Assembly (NCBI GenBank): GCA_030537915.1
Contig: JAUNUZ010000036.1
Span: forward strand, 1 to 11,566
Origin: Micrococcales bacterium
GTDB lineage: Bacteria > Actinomycetota > Actinomycetes > Actinomycetales > Dermatophilaceae
Length of the DNA: 11,566 bases
Reading direction: 5' to 3'
Made by a program: the position numbers and the translations under genes. The notes under the pieces are model-generated. The model was not told the origin of the DNA. It saw only the letters and a program-made list of their open reading frames with translations, and ran no database searches. This document shows, in pieces, positions 1 through 6,787 of this stretch; the first letter of the stretch is position 1, and each line of letters begins with the position of its first letter.

Positions 1-42
1 CAGCAGACGTCGTGAACACGATATGCAGGACGAACCTTGTTT

Positions 43-60
43 CCTGGGACAGCGCCCAGG
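43..60. promoter_or_regulatory. Inverted repeat upstream of the TetR gene, candidate operator
   Basis: CCTGGG (43-48) and CCCAGG (55-60) form a perfect 6-6-6 inverted repeat that ends 35 nt before the regulator's GTG start. TetR-family proteins usually bind palindromes near their own promoter, so this is a plausible autoregulatory operator. The half-sites are short and GC-rich and could arise by chance. No clear -35/-10 pair was seen in the 95 nt left of the gene. Confidence 0.3.
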
Positions 61-95
61 GTACGTTGACTTTGGGAAGACGATAAGGAGGACCC

Positions 96-671
96 GTGAT
101 TCCCTCGACGGGCAAGGGCGAGCAGCGACGCCGGGATATCACCGACGCTGCAGCAGCGTTGTTGCTGGAATCGGGACCGACCGCGGTCTCGCATCGTGCC
201 GTGGCCCGGCGTGCGGGCTGTTCACTCTCGGCGACGACATATTACTTCAAGGGGCTGGATGACCTCCTCCAGGCGGCGGGTGAACACAACATCGCGCGCT
301 GGGCCCAGCGCGCCGAGCAGGTGGCCGAGCGGGTCGAGGCCGGGCCGATCCCGATGGCCCGCGCCGAGACGGTACGGTCGATTCTCGCCGCCACATTGCC
401 CAGCGATGAGGCGCTGCTCGGCCACTACCTCACCCTCCTCGCAGCGGGAGGCTCCCCACCCGTCGCGCGCGCCTATCGCACCGGACGGGCTCGCCTTAAT
501 GCGGCCATCCTGCGGGTGCTGCGCCGGGTGGGCAGCCCCCTGTCCGTAGAGCTCGTCATCGCCGTCGTCGACGGCGCCGCGGTGAGTGCCCTGAGCGAGG
601 GGCGAGACGTGTGGACGACGGCCGAACGGGCGCTCACCCAGCTCCAGGAGGCCAGTGCCCCGACCACCTGA
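96..671 (+). CDS. TetR-family transcriptional regulator
   Basis: A 191-residue protein of usual TetR length. The N-terminal region (about residues 9-55) has the TetR DNA-binding pattern: a first helix with RRRDITDAAAALLLESG, then the helix-turn-helix AVARRAGCSLSATTYYFKGLDDLL. The YYF followed by an acidic/leucine segment is the family's typical end of the recognition helix region. The rest is an all-helical ligand-binding and dimerisation domain whose ligand cannot be read from sequence. The start is GTG at 96, preceded by a strong AAGGAGG (85-91) with a 4-nt spacer. It points toward the leftward block and ends 51 nt from the stop of the last permease, so it is convergent with the block. It may control the guanidino/arginine genes, but its distance from the candidate arcA promoter makes this only a possibility. 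Confidence 0.88.
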   Translation: MIPSTGKGEQRRRDITDAAAALLLESGPTAVSHRAVARRAGCSLSATTYYFKGLDDLLQAAGEHNIARWAQRAEQVAERVEAGPIPMARAETVRSILAATLPSDEALLGHYLTLLAAGGSPPVARAYRTGRARLNAAILRVLRRVGSPLSVELVIAVVDGAAVSALSEGRDVWTTAERALTQLQEASAPTT

Positions 672-672
672 G

Positions 673-725
673 TGATCGGGGTACCGGTTGGTGCATCTGT
701 CTTAGCCGTCGGCCCAAGCCGATCA
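673..725. terminator. Possible bidirectional terminator between convergent genes
   Basis: The 51-nt gap between the regulator and the permease contains TCGGC (709-713) and GCCGA (718-722) around a 4-nt loop. There is also a wider pair, TGATCGG (673-679) with CCGATCA (719-725), which would compete with it. The location between two convergent stop codons suits a shared terminator. The short hairpin is weak and there is no clean U-tract on either strand, so the call rests mainly on position. Confidence 0.3.
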
Positions 726-1790
726 GAGACGTCCGCCGATCTCAGCGCTGGTCACAGCTTCGGATCCGCCGTCGTCACCCTTCGGCAGTTCAGGGGCCTC
801 CTCGCGCATTGAGAACGCCGGGGCCATGCCGCCGACGACGATGAGCAAGCCGCCGAGTAGGCCGATCGCTGTCAACGACTCGCCGAAGATGAGGATTCCC
901 AGGATGAGTGCGACGACCGTCTCCCAATAGGACACGCACGACAGCTCCACGGCCTTCAGGTGCTTGCCGGCGACAACGAGGAAGCCGATGGCGAAGAATC
1001 CACAGAACAAGAACAGTGCGGCGGCCCACAACCAGTTAGTCGGCGTCATGACCCGAATCGGGTTGGTGTCGTCGAGGAACCGCAAGCGGAAACCCATGAC
1101 GACGAGGGCTCCGATGGCGCCGAAGATGAAGTTCCAGAATCCACGCACCTCGGAGTCTATATCGCCGCGATAGCGGTAGAAGAAGAGCGCCAGCCCGTAG
1201 AAGACACCCGAAGACAACCCGAAGATGTCACCGATCGTCTTGTTGGGGAACTCCGGATCTTGGCCCAATTTGAGACCGAATGAGATGCCCTCCCCGGAGG
1301 TGTAGTTGATGATCCCGATCGTCATGAGCATGCCGACGAACACCAGAGACAGGAAGAATCCGTTGCGAGCTGAGATCTTCTCGCGGAGGAAGATCCAGGC
1401 GAGGATCGCCGAGAACAACGGCCCGGTGTAGATGAGGAAGACGGCGTTGGCGATCGACGTCATGAGCGTCGACGACACATAAAGTGCGAGCGATGTGCCG
1501 ATGCACACGCCGCCGGCGACGACGGTGAACGAAATTCGCGTGGTGCGCAGTGCTGCCAACTTCTTCACCGCAAGGATGATGAGCACCATGCCCACCGCCC
1601 CGGTGGTCATGCGTCCGAAGGCGAGGAAGTCCCCGATGATGTACTTGGTGTCGGTGGAGGGGTCGATTGGGGTTGAGAAACGGCCGAGTGTGCCGACGAA
1701 TCCCATGCCGGTCGCGGACAGGACCATGGCGATGAAACCAAGCTTCTTGTTCATCACGAACTGTCCCGCATCCGCCAGTGTGGCGGTCAT
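723..1790 (-). CDS. EamA/DMT-superfamily permease, copy 1
   Basis: A 355-residue integral membrane protein. Hydrophobic stretches suggest about ten membrane helices in two EamA-like halves, the usual design of drug/metabolite transporter superfamily carriers, many of which export amino acids or metabolites. Conserved patches include FLIYTGPLFSAILAWIFLREK at the end of the first half and IGIINYTSGEG in the linker, then a second half with SYWETVVALILGILIFGES. The C-terminal tail of about 35 residues is hydrophilic and acidic. The start ATG at 1790 follows TTAGGAG with a 7-nt spacer. It is the last gene of the leftward block, 193 nt after amidinotransferase copy 1, and is clearly homologous to the permease at 5640-6614. 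The substrate is unknown; a guanidino compound, sarcosine, glycine or ornithine would fit the neighbours, but this is inference. Confidence 0.88.
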   Translation of the reverse strand: MTATLADAGQFVMNKKLGFIAMVLSATGMGFVGTLGRFSTPIDPSTDTKYIIGDFLAFGRMTTGAVGMVLIILAVKKLAALRTTRISFTVVAGGVCIGTSLALYVSSTLMTSIANAVFLIYTGPLFSAILAWIFLREKISARNGFFLSLVFVGMLMTIGIINYTSGEGISFGLKLGQDPEFPNKTIGDIFGLSSGVFYGLALFFYRYRGDIDSEVRGFWNFIFGAIGALVVMGFRLRFLDDTNPIRVMTPTNWLWAAALFLFCGFFAIGFLVVAGKHLKAVELSCVSYWETVVALILGILIFGESLTAIGLLGGLLIVVGGMAPAFSMREEAPELPKGDDGGSEAVTSAEIGGRL

Positions 1791-1983
1791 GTCTTTTCTC
1801 CTAAATCGGGAGGAATGGATATCTTGCTGCCGCGCGGGAGTCGATCGTTCGCGGATGGCGCTAGCGCAGCTATGTCGCTGCGACCGGTGCTCTCACCGCC
1901 AGGGCGGCGGCGAGGGTCGTTCGCGGCGGGGGCAACAAGCCCCGGTGGTGTGGCACCGGTTAGACCGGTGCCACACCGTGGTC
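1791..1983. other. 193-nt intergenic leader of permease copy 1
   Basis: No coding frame is supported here. Reading leftward, it begins with a strong hairpin (1947-1977). It then contains a small palindrome at 1896-1907, a hairpin CGCAGC/GCTGCG (1865-1882), the 10-bp palindrome GCGCTAGCGC (1858-1867), and the direct repeat TCGTTCGCGG at 1845-1854 and 1917-1926. It ends with the permease ribosome binding site. I could not identify a convincing promoter. The structure-rich leader suggests that the last gene has some independent control. Confidence 0.5.
1947..1977 (-). terminator. Strong hairpin just after amidinotransferase copy 1
   Basis: A perfect 14-bp stem: GGTGTGGCACCGGT (1947-1960) and ACCGGTGCCACACC (1964-1977), with a 3-nt loop. 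It begins 6 nt after the amidinotransferase stop codon. No U-tract follows, so it resembles the U-less hairpin terminators proposed for actinobacteria. It could also be a partial terminator, or a 3'-end stabiliser that lowers permease expression relative to the amidinotransferase. Confidence 0.7.
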
Positions 1984-3111
1984 TCAGACGAGCGTGGGGT
2001 CTTCAACCTGGTTGGAGAAGTAGTCCTCGCAGCCGCCCTCGCGGTAGACGTCGGCGGTCGCGCAGTGCATGCCGCCACCGAAGGCGTAAGCATCACGCAG
2101 CGGCACCGGGATGACGTTCATCCCGAGCTTGTCCATCTGCTCCATCTGGTGCACCTCGGATGCCTCGACGCAGACCGTCTTGTGGTCCACGACCAAGCAG
2201 TTCATCGACAGCCAGACCGAGGAGTAGCACAGCGGCGGGGGCTCGGTGTGAGCCGGCTGAGCCGCGTCCACGATCTGCCAGTCGTTCGCCTCGAAGATCT
2301 TGCGCTGTTCCTCGGGAAGGCGACGGTGCGGGTTGTTGATGATCAGACCCGGCCGCAGCGGCACGAACGTCGCGTCGATGTGGATCGGGTAGGGGTCGCC
2401 CGGGAAGTTCACCGCGTGCACCCGCAGGTCGGGGTAGTACCGCTTGAACCACTCCATAGCCGACCGGTTCGTGGTCAGACCGTGCTGGATGAACAGGTCC
2501 TTGCCGACACGCATGACATCCGCCGCGTCCCACATGGGCTCGAACTCAGTCGTGACGAAGTCCTTGTTCGCGGTCCGCTCCAGGCGGTCCTCGAGCGAGA
2601 TCTGCTCGTCGTAGTAGTTGTGCTTGAACGACTGATCCGTCAGCCGCGGGCGAGGCGCCTGGCTCCACTTGAACTTCGGGTCGTTCTCGAAGTACTCCTG
2701 CATGAGCGGCCAGTAGGCCAGGTACTCGAAGTAACGGCAACGGAACGCGTTAGCCGAAGCCATGATCTCGTTACCGACGGTGAGCAGAATGTCGCGAGGC
2801 GGCATACAGGTCATCATCGCATCGGTGCGGAAATCCGGCGTCATGACCGGGGCGTTCCACTGCAGCGGCGTCGGCCGGTCCACGCGGATGCCGAGCCCCT
2901 CCAGGGTCTTGGCGTAGTTATCGAGCTGCTCATTCGCAACCTCGACAGTCGCCGTCGGGCGGGGACCCCACATGCCGCGCATCTCAGAGTCAACCGGCAC
3001 CTTCTCAGAGGTAGCGGGCTCCTCCGGCGGAATAACACTGTTATCCGCACGGCCTACAATAACGTGCTTGAGCGGGTCGAAGTCATTCCATGAATTAACG
3101 GTCACCGACAT
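1984..3111 (-). CDS. AGAT-family L-arginine amidinotransferase, copy 1
   Basis: A 375-residue enzyme of the glycine/inosamine-phosphate amidinotransferase family (pentein fold), which transfers the amidino group of arginine to an amine, or the reverse. The N-terminal SWNDFDPLKHVIVGRAD is the family's opening strand motif. The catalytic triad is visible: Asp195/Asp198 in EPMWDAADVMR, His244 in PIHIDATF, and Cys350 in GGGMHCATADV. Arg263 and Ser297/298 match positions that bind the arginine carboxylate in human AGAT. Tyr241 and Ile243 stand where human AGAT has Asn300 and Met302, so the acceptor may not be glycine. The frame stays open upstream into the BCCT gene, but ATG 3111 is chosen because GAAGGAG lies 5 nt before it, 28 nt after the BCCT stop. 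Its nucleotide sequence matches the copy at 6788-7915 exactly. The likely partner amine here is ornithine/sarcosine or glycine (inference). Confidence 0.93.
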   Translation of the reverse strand: MSVTVNSWNDFDPLKHVIVGRADNSVIPPEEPATSEKVPVDSEMRGMWGPRPTATVEVANEQLDNYAKTLEGLGIRVDRPTPLQWNAPVMTPDFRTDAMMTCMPPRDILLTVGNEIMASANAFRCRYFEYLAYWPLMQEYFENDPKFKWSQAPRPRLTDQSFKHNYYDEQISLEDRLERTANKDFVTTEFEPMWDAADVMRVGKDLFIQHGLTTNRSAMEWFKRYYPDLRVHAVNFPGDPYPIHIDATFVPLRPGLIINNPHRRLPEEQRKIFEANDWQIVDAAQPAHTEPPPLCYSSVWLSMNCLVVDHKTVCVEASEVHQMEQMDKLGMNVIPVPLRDAYAFGGGMHCATADVYREGGCEDYFSNQVEDPTLV

Positions 3112-3139
3112 GTGCACTCCTTCGTGTTGGTGTTGCTGG

Positions 3140-4810
3140 TTAGTCAGTAAGTTCTTGGGATAAGCCATCCTGTGCTCGTTCGAGGCTGGCCCAATGCTCG
3201 TCGTTGGCCACGAAGGCCTCAACGTCCGACGTCCTGCGCCATGTGTTCCACACCATCAAGACCACCACGACCGTGTATGGAAGCGCGCCCAGAATCGTCC
3301 CGGTCTGTACCGTCGAGACGACGCTCTCGCCACCGATCGTCAGCAGCAGGAAAGCGATCAGTGCAATGCCGATGACCAGTGTCGACCGGAAGATCTTGGA
3401 CGGGCGCGAGGCAGACTCGACGAAGCCGGCCAAGGCGTGAACGCCCGAGTCCAGAGACGTAACGTAATACGTCCCGACAAGCACCGTTGCGACAAGCAGC
3501 AGCGCGACGGAAACCGCTCCCAGCGGGATCTCGCGGAGCATCACGAACAACCCTCGCGACGTTTCTGCGTTGACCGCGGTAGTGATCACGCCACCCGTCT
3601 TCTCGTCGTAGTGCAAGGCCGCGCCACCCACGATGGCAATCCACACGACCACGACCAACGAGGGAAGCCCCAGGACGCCGATCACGAATTCGCGGACGGT
3701 CCGGCCACGTGAGATGCGCGCCACGAACGAGCCCACGAATGTCGAGAAGGCCCACGTCCATGCCCAGATGAAGACCGTCCACCAGCCATTCCAGCTGTCG
3801 GTCCAGCTTTCGATCCCGGCCGCGGAATTGCTCGCGTCGGTCCAGAGCCCCATCCACCACAGATTGAAGCCGTACTGTCCAAGGGTTTGCGGCAATACCG
3901 ACAGGACGTAGAGCGTCGGACCGAAGACCAGCACCCCCACAAGGAGTACGCCGCTCAGGGTGGAGTTGATTTCCGAGATCCGCTTCATCCCGGCATCGAT
4001 CCCGATGTAGACGCTGACCGCTCCCACCAAGCCGATGGCCACGATGACGGAGGTCCACACGACTTTTCCGGTGGGGAAGCCGAAGATCTCGGACAGCCCC
4101 GAACTCAGCTGCATCGCAGCGAACGCGAACGAGGTCGCCAGTCCGAAGACCGTCGCCAGGATGACCACGATTTCCACAACCAGGCCGGCTCCCCGCCGTG
4201 CCCGGGGTGGGAACACTTCAACGACGGCGTCCCGGAAGGTCATGGGTGCCCTGCGGTTGTGGAAGGACAGCGCGAGGCAGAGTGCGACCGTGCCGTAGAT
4301 CGCCCAGCCGTGCACGCCCCAGTGGAAGAAGCCCCAGATGAGAGCACCGTCCGCGGCGTCGGTCCCGACAACTGACGCGAGCGGGTTGTCCGACTTGACC
4401 ATGATGGGTTCGGCCACCGACCAGAAGATCAGGCCGACTCCCTGCCCGCACGCGAAGAGCATCGAGTACCAGGCAAAACGGCTGTACTGCGGCCGAGCGT
4501 CTGGGCCCCCGAGCACGATCCGGCCGCGCCGCCCGAAGGCCATCGAGAGCACAAAGAACAGCGCTGCGGATGCCAGGATCACGAAATACCAGGTGAAGTA
4601 CTGGGTCACGAAGGTGCGGAAGGTACCGATTCCGGATGCGGCCGCATCTGCGTTCGCGACCGCAAAGATCACGACCGCACCGATCAGCACCAGGCTGACC
4701 GCCTTGATGATGGAGTCGTCCCTGCTGCGGTGGGTGTTCAGTTCCGGTACCCCGGTCACCATCGCGGCGACCTGGCCCTCATCGTTGCCACTGCTAGTGG
4801 AATTTTCCAT
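3140..4810 (-). CDS. BCCT-family transporter, candidate creatinine/creatine/guanidino-compound importer
   Basis: A 556-residue membrane protein of the betaine/carnitine/choline transporter family, with about 12 hydrophobic segments. The first starts near residue 35, after a polar tail. Family landmarks are GQGVGLIFWSVAEPI (122-136, the glycine-rich unwound helix), HWGVHGWAIYG (163-173) and WAWTWAFSTFVGSFVARISRGR (349-370). Against BetP, the aromatic-box residues Trp189, Trp194 and Tyr197 are kept (Trp164, Trp169, Tyr172). Trp374 is replaced by Thr352, and Trp377 by Phe355, so a trimethylammonium substrate is less likely. The start is ATG 4810, 8 nt after the creatininase stop, with GAGGG upstream; an in-frame start 36 codons earlier would lie inside creatininase. 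Its place between creatininase and an amidinotransferase suggests a zwitterionic or guanidino substrate, which is inference. Glycine betaine or carnitine uptake remains the alternative. Confidence 0.92.
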   Translation of the reverse strand: MENSTSSGNDEGQVAAMVTGVPELNTHRSRDDSIIKAVSLVLIGAVVIFAVANADAAASGIGTFRTFVTQYFTWYFVILASAALFFVLSMAFGRRGRIVLGGPDARPQYSRFAWYSMLFACGQGVGLIFWSVAEPIMVKSDNPLASVVGTDAADGALIWGFFHWGVHGWAIYGTVALCLALSFHNRRAPMTFRDAVVEVFPPRARRGAGLVVEIVVILATVFGLATSFAFAAMQLSSGLSEIFGFPTGKVVWTSVIVAIGLVGAVSVYIGIDAGMKRISEINSTLSGVLLVGVLVFGPTLYVLSVLPQTLGQYGFNLWWMGLWTDASNSAAGIESWTDSWNGWWTVFIWAWTWAFSTFVGSFVARISRGRTVREFVIGVLGLPSLVVVVWIAIVGGAALHYDEKTGGVITTAVNAETSRGLFVMLREIPLGAVSVALLLVATVLVGTYYVTSLDSGVHALAGFVESASRPSKIFRSTLVIGIALIAFLLLTIGGESVVSTVQTGTILGALPYTVVVVLMVWNTWRRTSDVEAFVANDEHWASLERAQDGLSQELTD

Positions 4811-4818
4811 CGCCGCCC

Positions 4819-5589
4819 TCAGAACCGGCTGGAGATGGCATCGACCATCCCGGCCATTATCGACTCGGCCAGGATCTGGCCCTTCTGTGCGGTTGACACC
4901 TTCCCGGAGGACAGGCAACCGGATTCCGGCGTGAGTGATGCATCAGCCGGTAGAAGATCATACAGCGGCAATTCGGCCGCGGCATGATCGATGAGCCTGT
5001 CCATCCAGACCAGCTCGGGGAAGTACTCGAGCATGAGCGAGGTCTCCATGACACCGCCGTGCTCCACGTCCCAGCCGGGGAAACCATCGGGATAGAGCCT
5101 GGCGATGACCTGCGGTGTGACGAAATCCCAATAGGACAACATCATCACCTGGGAAGCGCCCTGGCTCGATCCCGCAAGGTCGCGAAGTGCGAGGTCGACG
5201 CCCTCATAGATGAACTGGTAGTTCTCATAGTGCCCGTTGACGAACACCACCTTCTTCACACCGTGGCGTGACAGCTCGCGAACCAGTGTGCGGCAGACGC
5301 CGACGACGGTATCCGCGTCGAAGCCGAATGAACCCACGATGTGGTTGCCGCCGCCGGAGCGCTGCTGGGACTTGTACCCGACACTCACGGCGGGCCCGAC
5401 CAACGCGTCAATCCGCGCAGCCGTCAACTCGGCAATCTTCGTCGATAACATCGTGTCGACTCCTAGCGGCATGTGCGCACCGTGCTGCTCAACCGAGCCG
5501 ACGGGGACCAGCATTACTGAATCGCCACTCTTGATCGATTCACGATAAGTAAATGCGTCCATGCGCGTGATGTTCACTTCGCGAGTCAT
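4819..5589 (-). CDS. crnA: Creatininase (creatinine amidohydrolase)
   Basis: A 256-residue cytosolic metal-dependent hydrolase that interconverts creatinine and creatine by opening or closing the lactam ring. Residues matching the metal ligands of Pseudomonas creatininase fall at the same numbers: Glu34 and His36 in SVEQHGAHM, Asp45 in LGVDT, His120 and Glu122 in NGHYEN. Ser78 and Trp154 (SYWDF) also match, and GWDVEHGGVMETSLM (172-186) carries Trp173, His177 and Glu182. Long stretches such as GYKSQQRSGGGNH and LYPDGFPGWDVEHGG resemble true creatininases rather than the distant mycofactocin MftE branch of the superfamily. The start ATG 5589 follows GGAAGGAG with a 6-nt spacer. It lies 50 nt after the upstream permease and 8 nt before the BCCT gene, so it is probably co-transcribed. 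No creatinase (creatine to sarcosine plus urea) accompanies it here, which leaves the amidinotransferase as the candidate next step. Confidence 0.92.
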   Translation of the reverse strand: MTREVNITRMDAFTYRESIKSGDSVMLVPVGSVEQHGAHMPLGVDTMLSTKIAELTAARIDALVGPAVSVGYKSQQRSGGGNHIVGSFGFDADTVVGVCRTLVRELSRHGVKKVVFVNGHYENYQFIYEGVDLALRDLAGSSQGASQVMMLSYWDFVTPQVIARLYPDGFPGWDVEHGGVMETSLMLEYFPELVWMDRLIDHAAAELPLYDLLPADASLTPESGCLSSGKVSTAQKGQILAESIMAGMVDAISSRF

Positions 5590-5639
5590 TACCAGCTCCT
5601 TCCCTTACCTTGAGGTCTTGACGCCAGTACTATCCGTTC

Positions 5640-6614
5640 CTAACGCTGCGCAACCAAACCTTCCGTCAGGGGATCCTCCGCAGTTGCGATACCCGCCGGC
5701 CGCGTCTTCCTTGTCGAGAACAGGATCTGCGCAAGGCCGCCGAAGATGATCAGGGCGCCACCGAGCATCTGCATGCCGGTGATGCCCTCGCTGAACAGGA
5801 CGATTCCGAGAATCGTCGCCATGATGGTCTCTTGGTAAGAGATGGTCGCCAGCTCACCCGCCAACAGGATCTTGGACGCGACCGTCAGGAAGTAGAACGC
5901 CGCTGCGCCTGTGACGAAGGCGGCGATCACCAGCACGATCCAACCGCGAGCGGTCATCCCACTCAGATCCGGTCGGATCGCGATCACCAGGATGCCCAGG
6001 GTGATGACGGCGAAGATGAAGTTCGTGTGGGCGCGCAGATCGGAATCGACATCGGTCCGATAGCGACTGATGAAGAGGAAGAGCCCGTAGGCCACACCCG
6101 AAGCCAGGGCCACCATGTTGCCTGCGAAGTACTGCGGGTCCAGATCAAGCGAAACAGAGAGGCCCTCGCCCGAGGCGTAGTTGATGATGCCGATGATGAG
6201 CAAGCAGCCAACGAAGACGGAACTGAGTGAGAACGCCGTCACCTTTGTGAACGGCTCCTTCAGGAAAATGCTCGCGAGGATAGTGGAGTAGATCGGCCCC
6301 GTGTAGATGAGAAAGGCTGCGTTGGCAAGCGTCGTCATCTGCGTGGACATCACATACAGACCGGAGAGCAGGCCCAAGAAGACACCGGAGAAGATAATCG
6401 CCGGCGTCATCCTGAATCCCTTGAATTTTACATACTTATGCCCCGCCACGAAGATCAGGGTCATCAGAATGAGCCCGGCGAGGTTCCGGCAGAACGAGAT
6501 GAAGATTCCCGGAGCCTCAATGTAGCGGGCGAAAGCGCCTATCCCGCCCATGAGGCTCGAAGACAGGAACATCGTGGCGAAGCCGATAAGCTTCTGCCGA
6601 CTTGCAGCGTGCAT
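5640..6614 (-). CDS. EamA/DMT-superfamily permease, copy 2
   Basis: A 324-residue integral membrane protein with about ten predicted helices in two EamA-like halves. Shared signatures with the permease at 723-1790 include FLIYTGP, a SVFVG segment, IGIINYASGEG and SYQETIMATILGIVLFSEG. The two are clearly paralogous but only moderately similar (I estimate about 35-40 percent identity by eye). The start is ATG 6614 (MHAASRQKL), with GGAG 9 nt upstream; the longer open frame upstream is non-hydrophobic and runs toward the terminator hairpin, so it was not used. It lies 173 nt after amidinotransferase copy 2 and 50 nt before creatininase. DMT carriers often export amino acids and related metabolites, so export of the reaction product (sarcosine, glycine or ornithine) or uptake of a guanidino compound is possible. 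The substrate cannot be read from the sequence. Confidence 0.88.
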   Translation of the reverse strand: MHAASRQKLIGFATMFLSSSLMGGIGAFARYIEAPGIFISFCRNLAGLILMTLIFVAGHKYVKFKGFRMTPAIIFSGVFLGLLSGLYVMSTQMTTLANAAFLIYTGPIYSTILASIFLKEPFTKVTAFSLSSVFVGCLLIIGIINYASGEGLSVSLDLDPQYFAGNMVALASGVAYGLFLFISRYRTDVDSDLRAHTNFIFAVITLGILVIAIRPDLSGMTARGWIVLVIAAFVTGAAAFYFLTVASKILLAGELATISYQETIMATILGIVLFSEGITGMQMLGGALIIFGGLAQILFSTRKTRPAGIATAEDPLTEGLVAQR

Positions 6615-6787
6615 TTGTGTCCGCTCCTTAGCGGGGTACCGCGGGCAACCAATCCGTCCATGCAGGCCATGCACGTCGATCGAAGAAATTGCCGGCCGAT
6701 AACGGTTGGTTGACGTTCTTCGTGTGTTCGGTGGAACGGGGTTCCCCCGTGGGGGTGTGCACCGCACACCCCCACCGGGAAACTGGA
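6615..6787. other. 173-nt intergenic region between amidinotransferase copy 2 and permease copy 2
   Basis: No coding frame is supported. Reading leftward it holds the strong hairpin at 6749-6775, a smaller overlapping hairpin at 6736-6750, a little inverted repeat GCGG/CCGC at 6631-6642, and the permease ribosome binding site. By eye it shows no similarity to the equivalent 193-nt gap after copy 1, although both gaps begin with a strong hairpin. Confidence 0.5.
6736..6775 (-). terminator. Tandem overlapping hairpins after amidinotransferase copy 2
   Basis: GTGGGGGTGTGC (6749-6760) and GCACACCCCCAC (6764-6775) make a perfect 12-bp stem with a 3-nt loop, extendable through a one-base bulge (CCC 6746-6748 with GGG 6777-6779). 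It begins 12 nt after the stop codon. A second stem, ACGGGG (6736-6741) with CCCCGT (6745-6750), overlaps the first by two bases, so the two cannot both form in full. No U-tract follows. It is probably a terminator or attenuator between the amidinotransferase and the permease. Confidence 0.68.

Noticed and set aside
1791..1983. Guanidine riboswitch in the leaders of the permeases (also 6615-6787)
   Set aside because: Guanidine-related transporters are often so controlled, so I looked for paired hairpins with ACGR loops and for ykkC-type conserved blocks. The strong hairpins have CTA and GGT loops on the transcript, and nothing else matched. A covariance-model search would settle it.
1495..3093. 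Long open frame of 532 codons on the plus strand
   Set aside because: It lies antisense to the last permease and amidinotransferase copy 1; its product is rich in Arg, His, Val and Asp as expected for the opposite strand of a GC-rich gene, and it matches no family. The same shadow recurs at 6689-7897 opposite copy 2.
4810..4918. Upstream in-frame start for the BCCT carrier
   Set aside because: The extra 36 residues come from the end of creatininase read in another frame, and the ATG at 4810 has a ribosome binding site and normal operon spacing.
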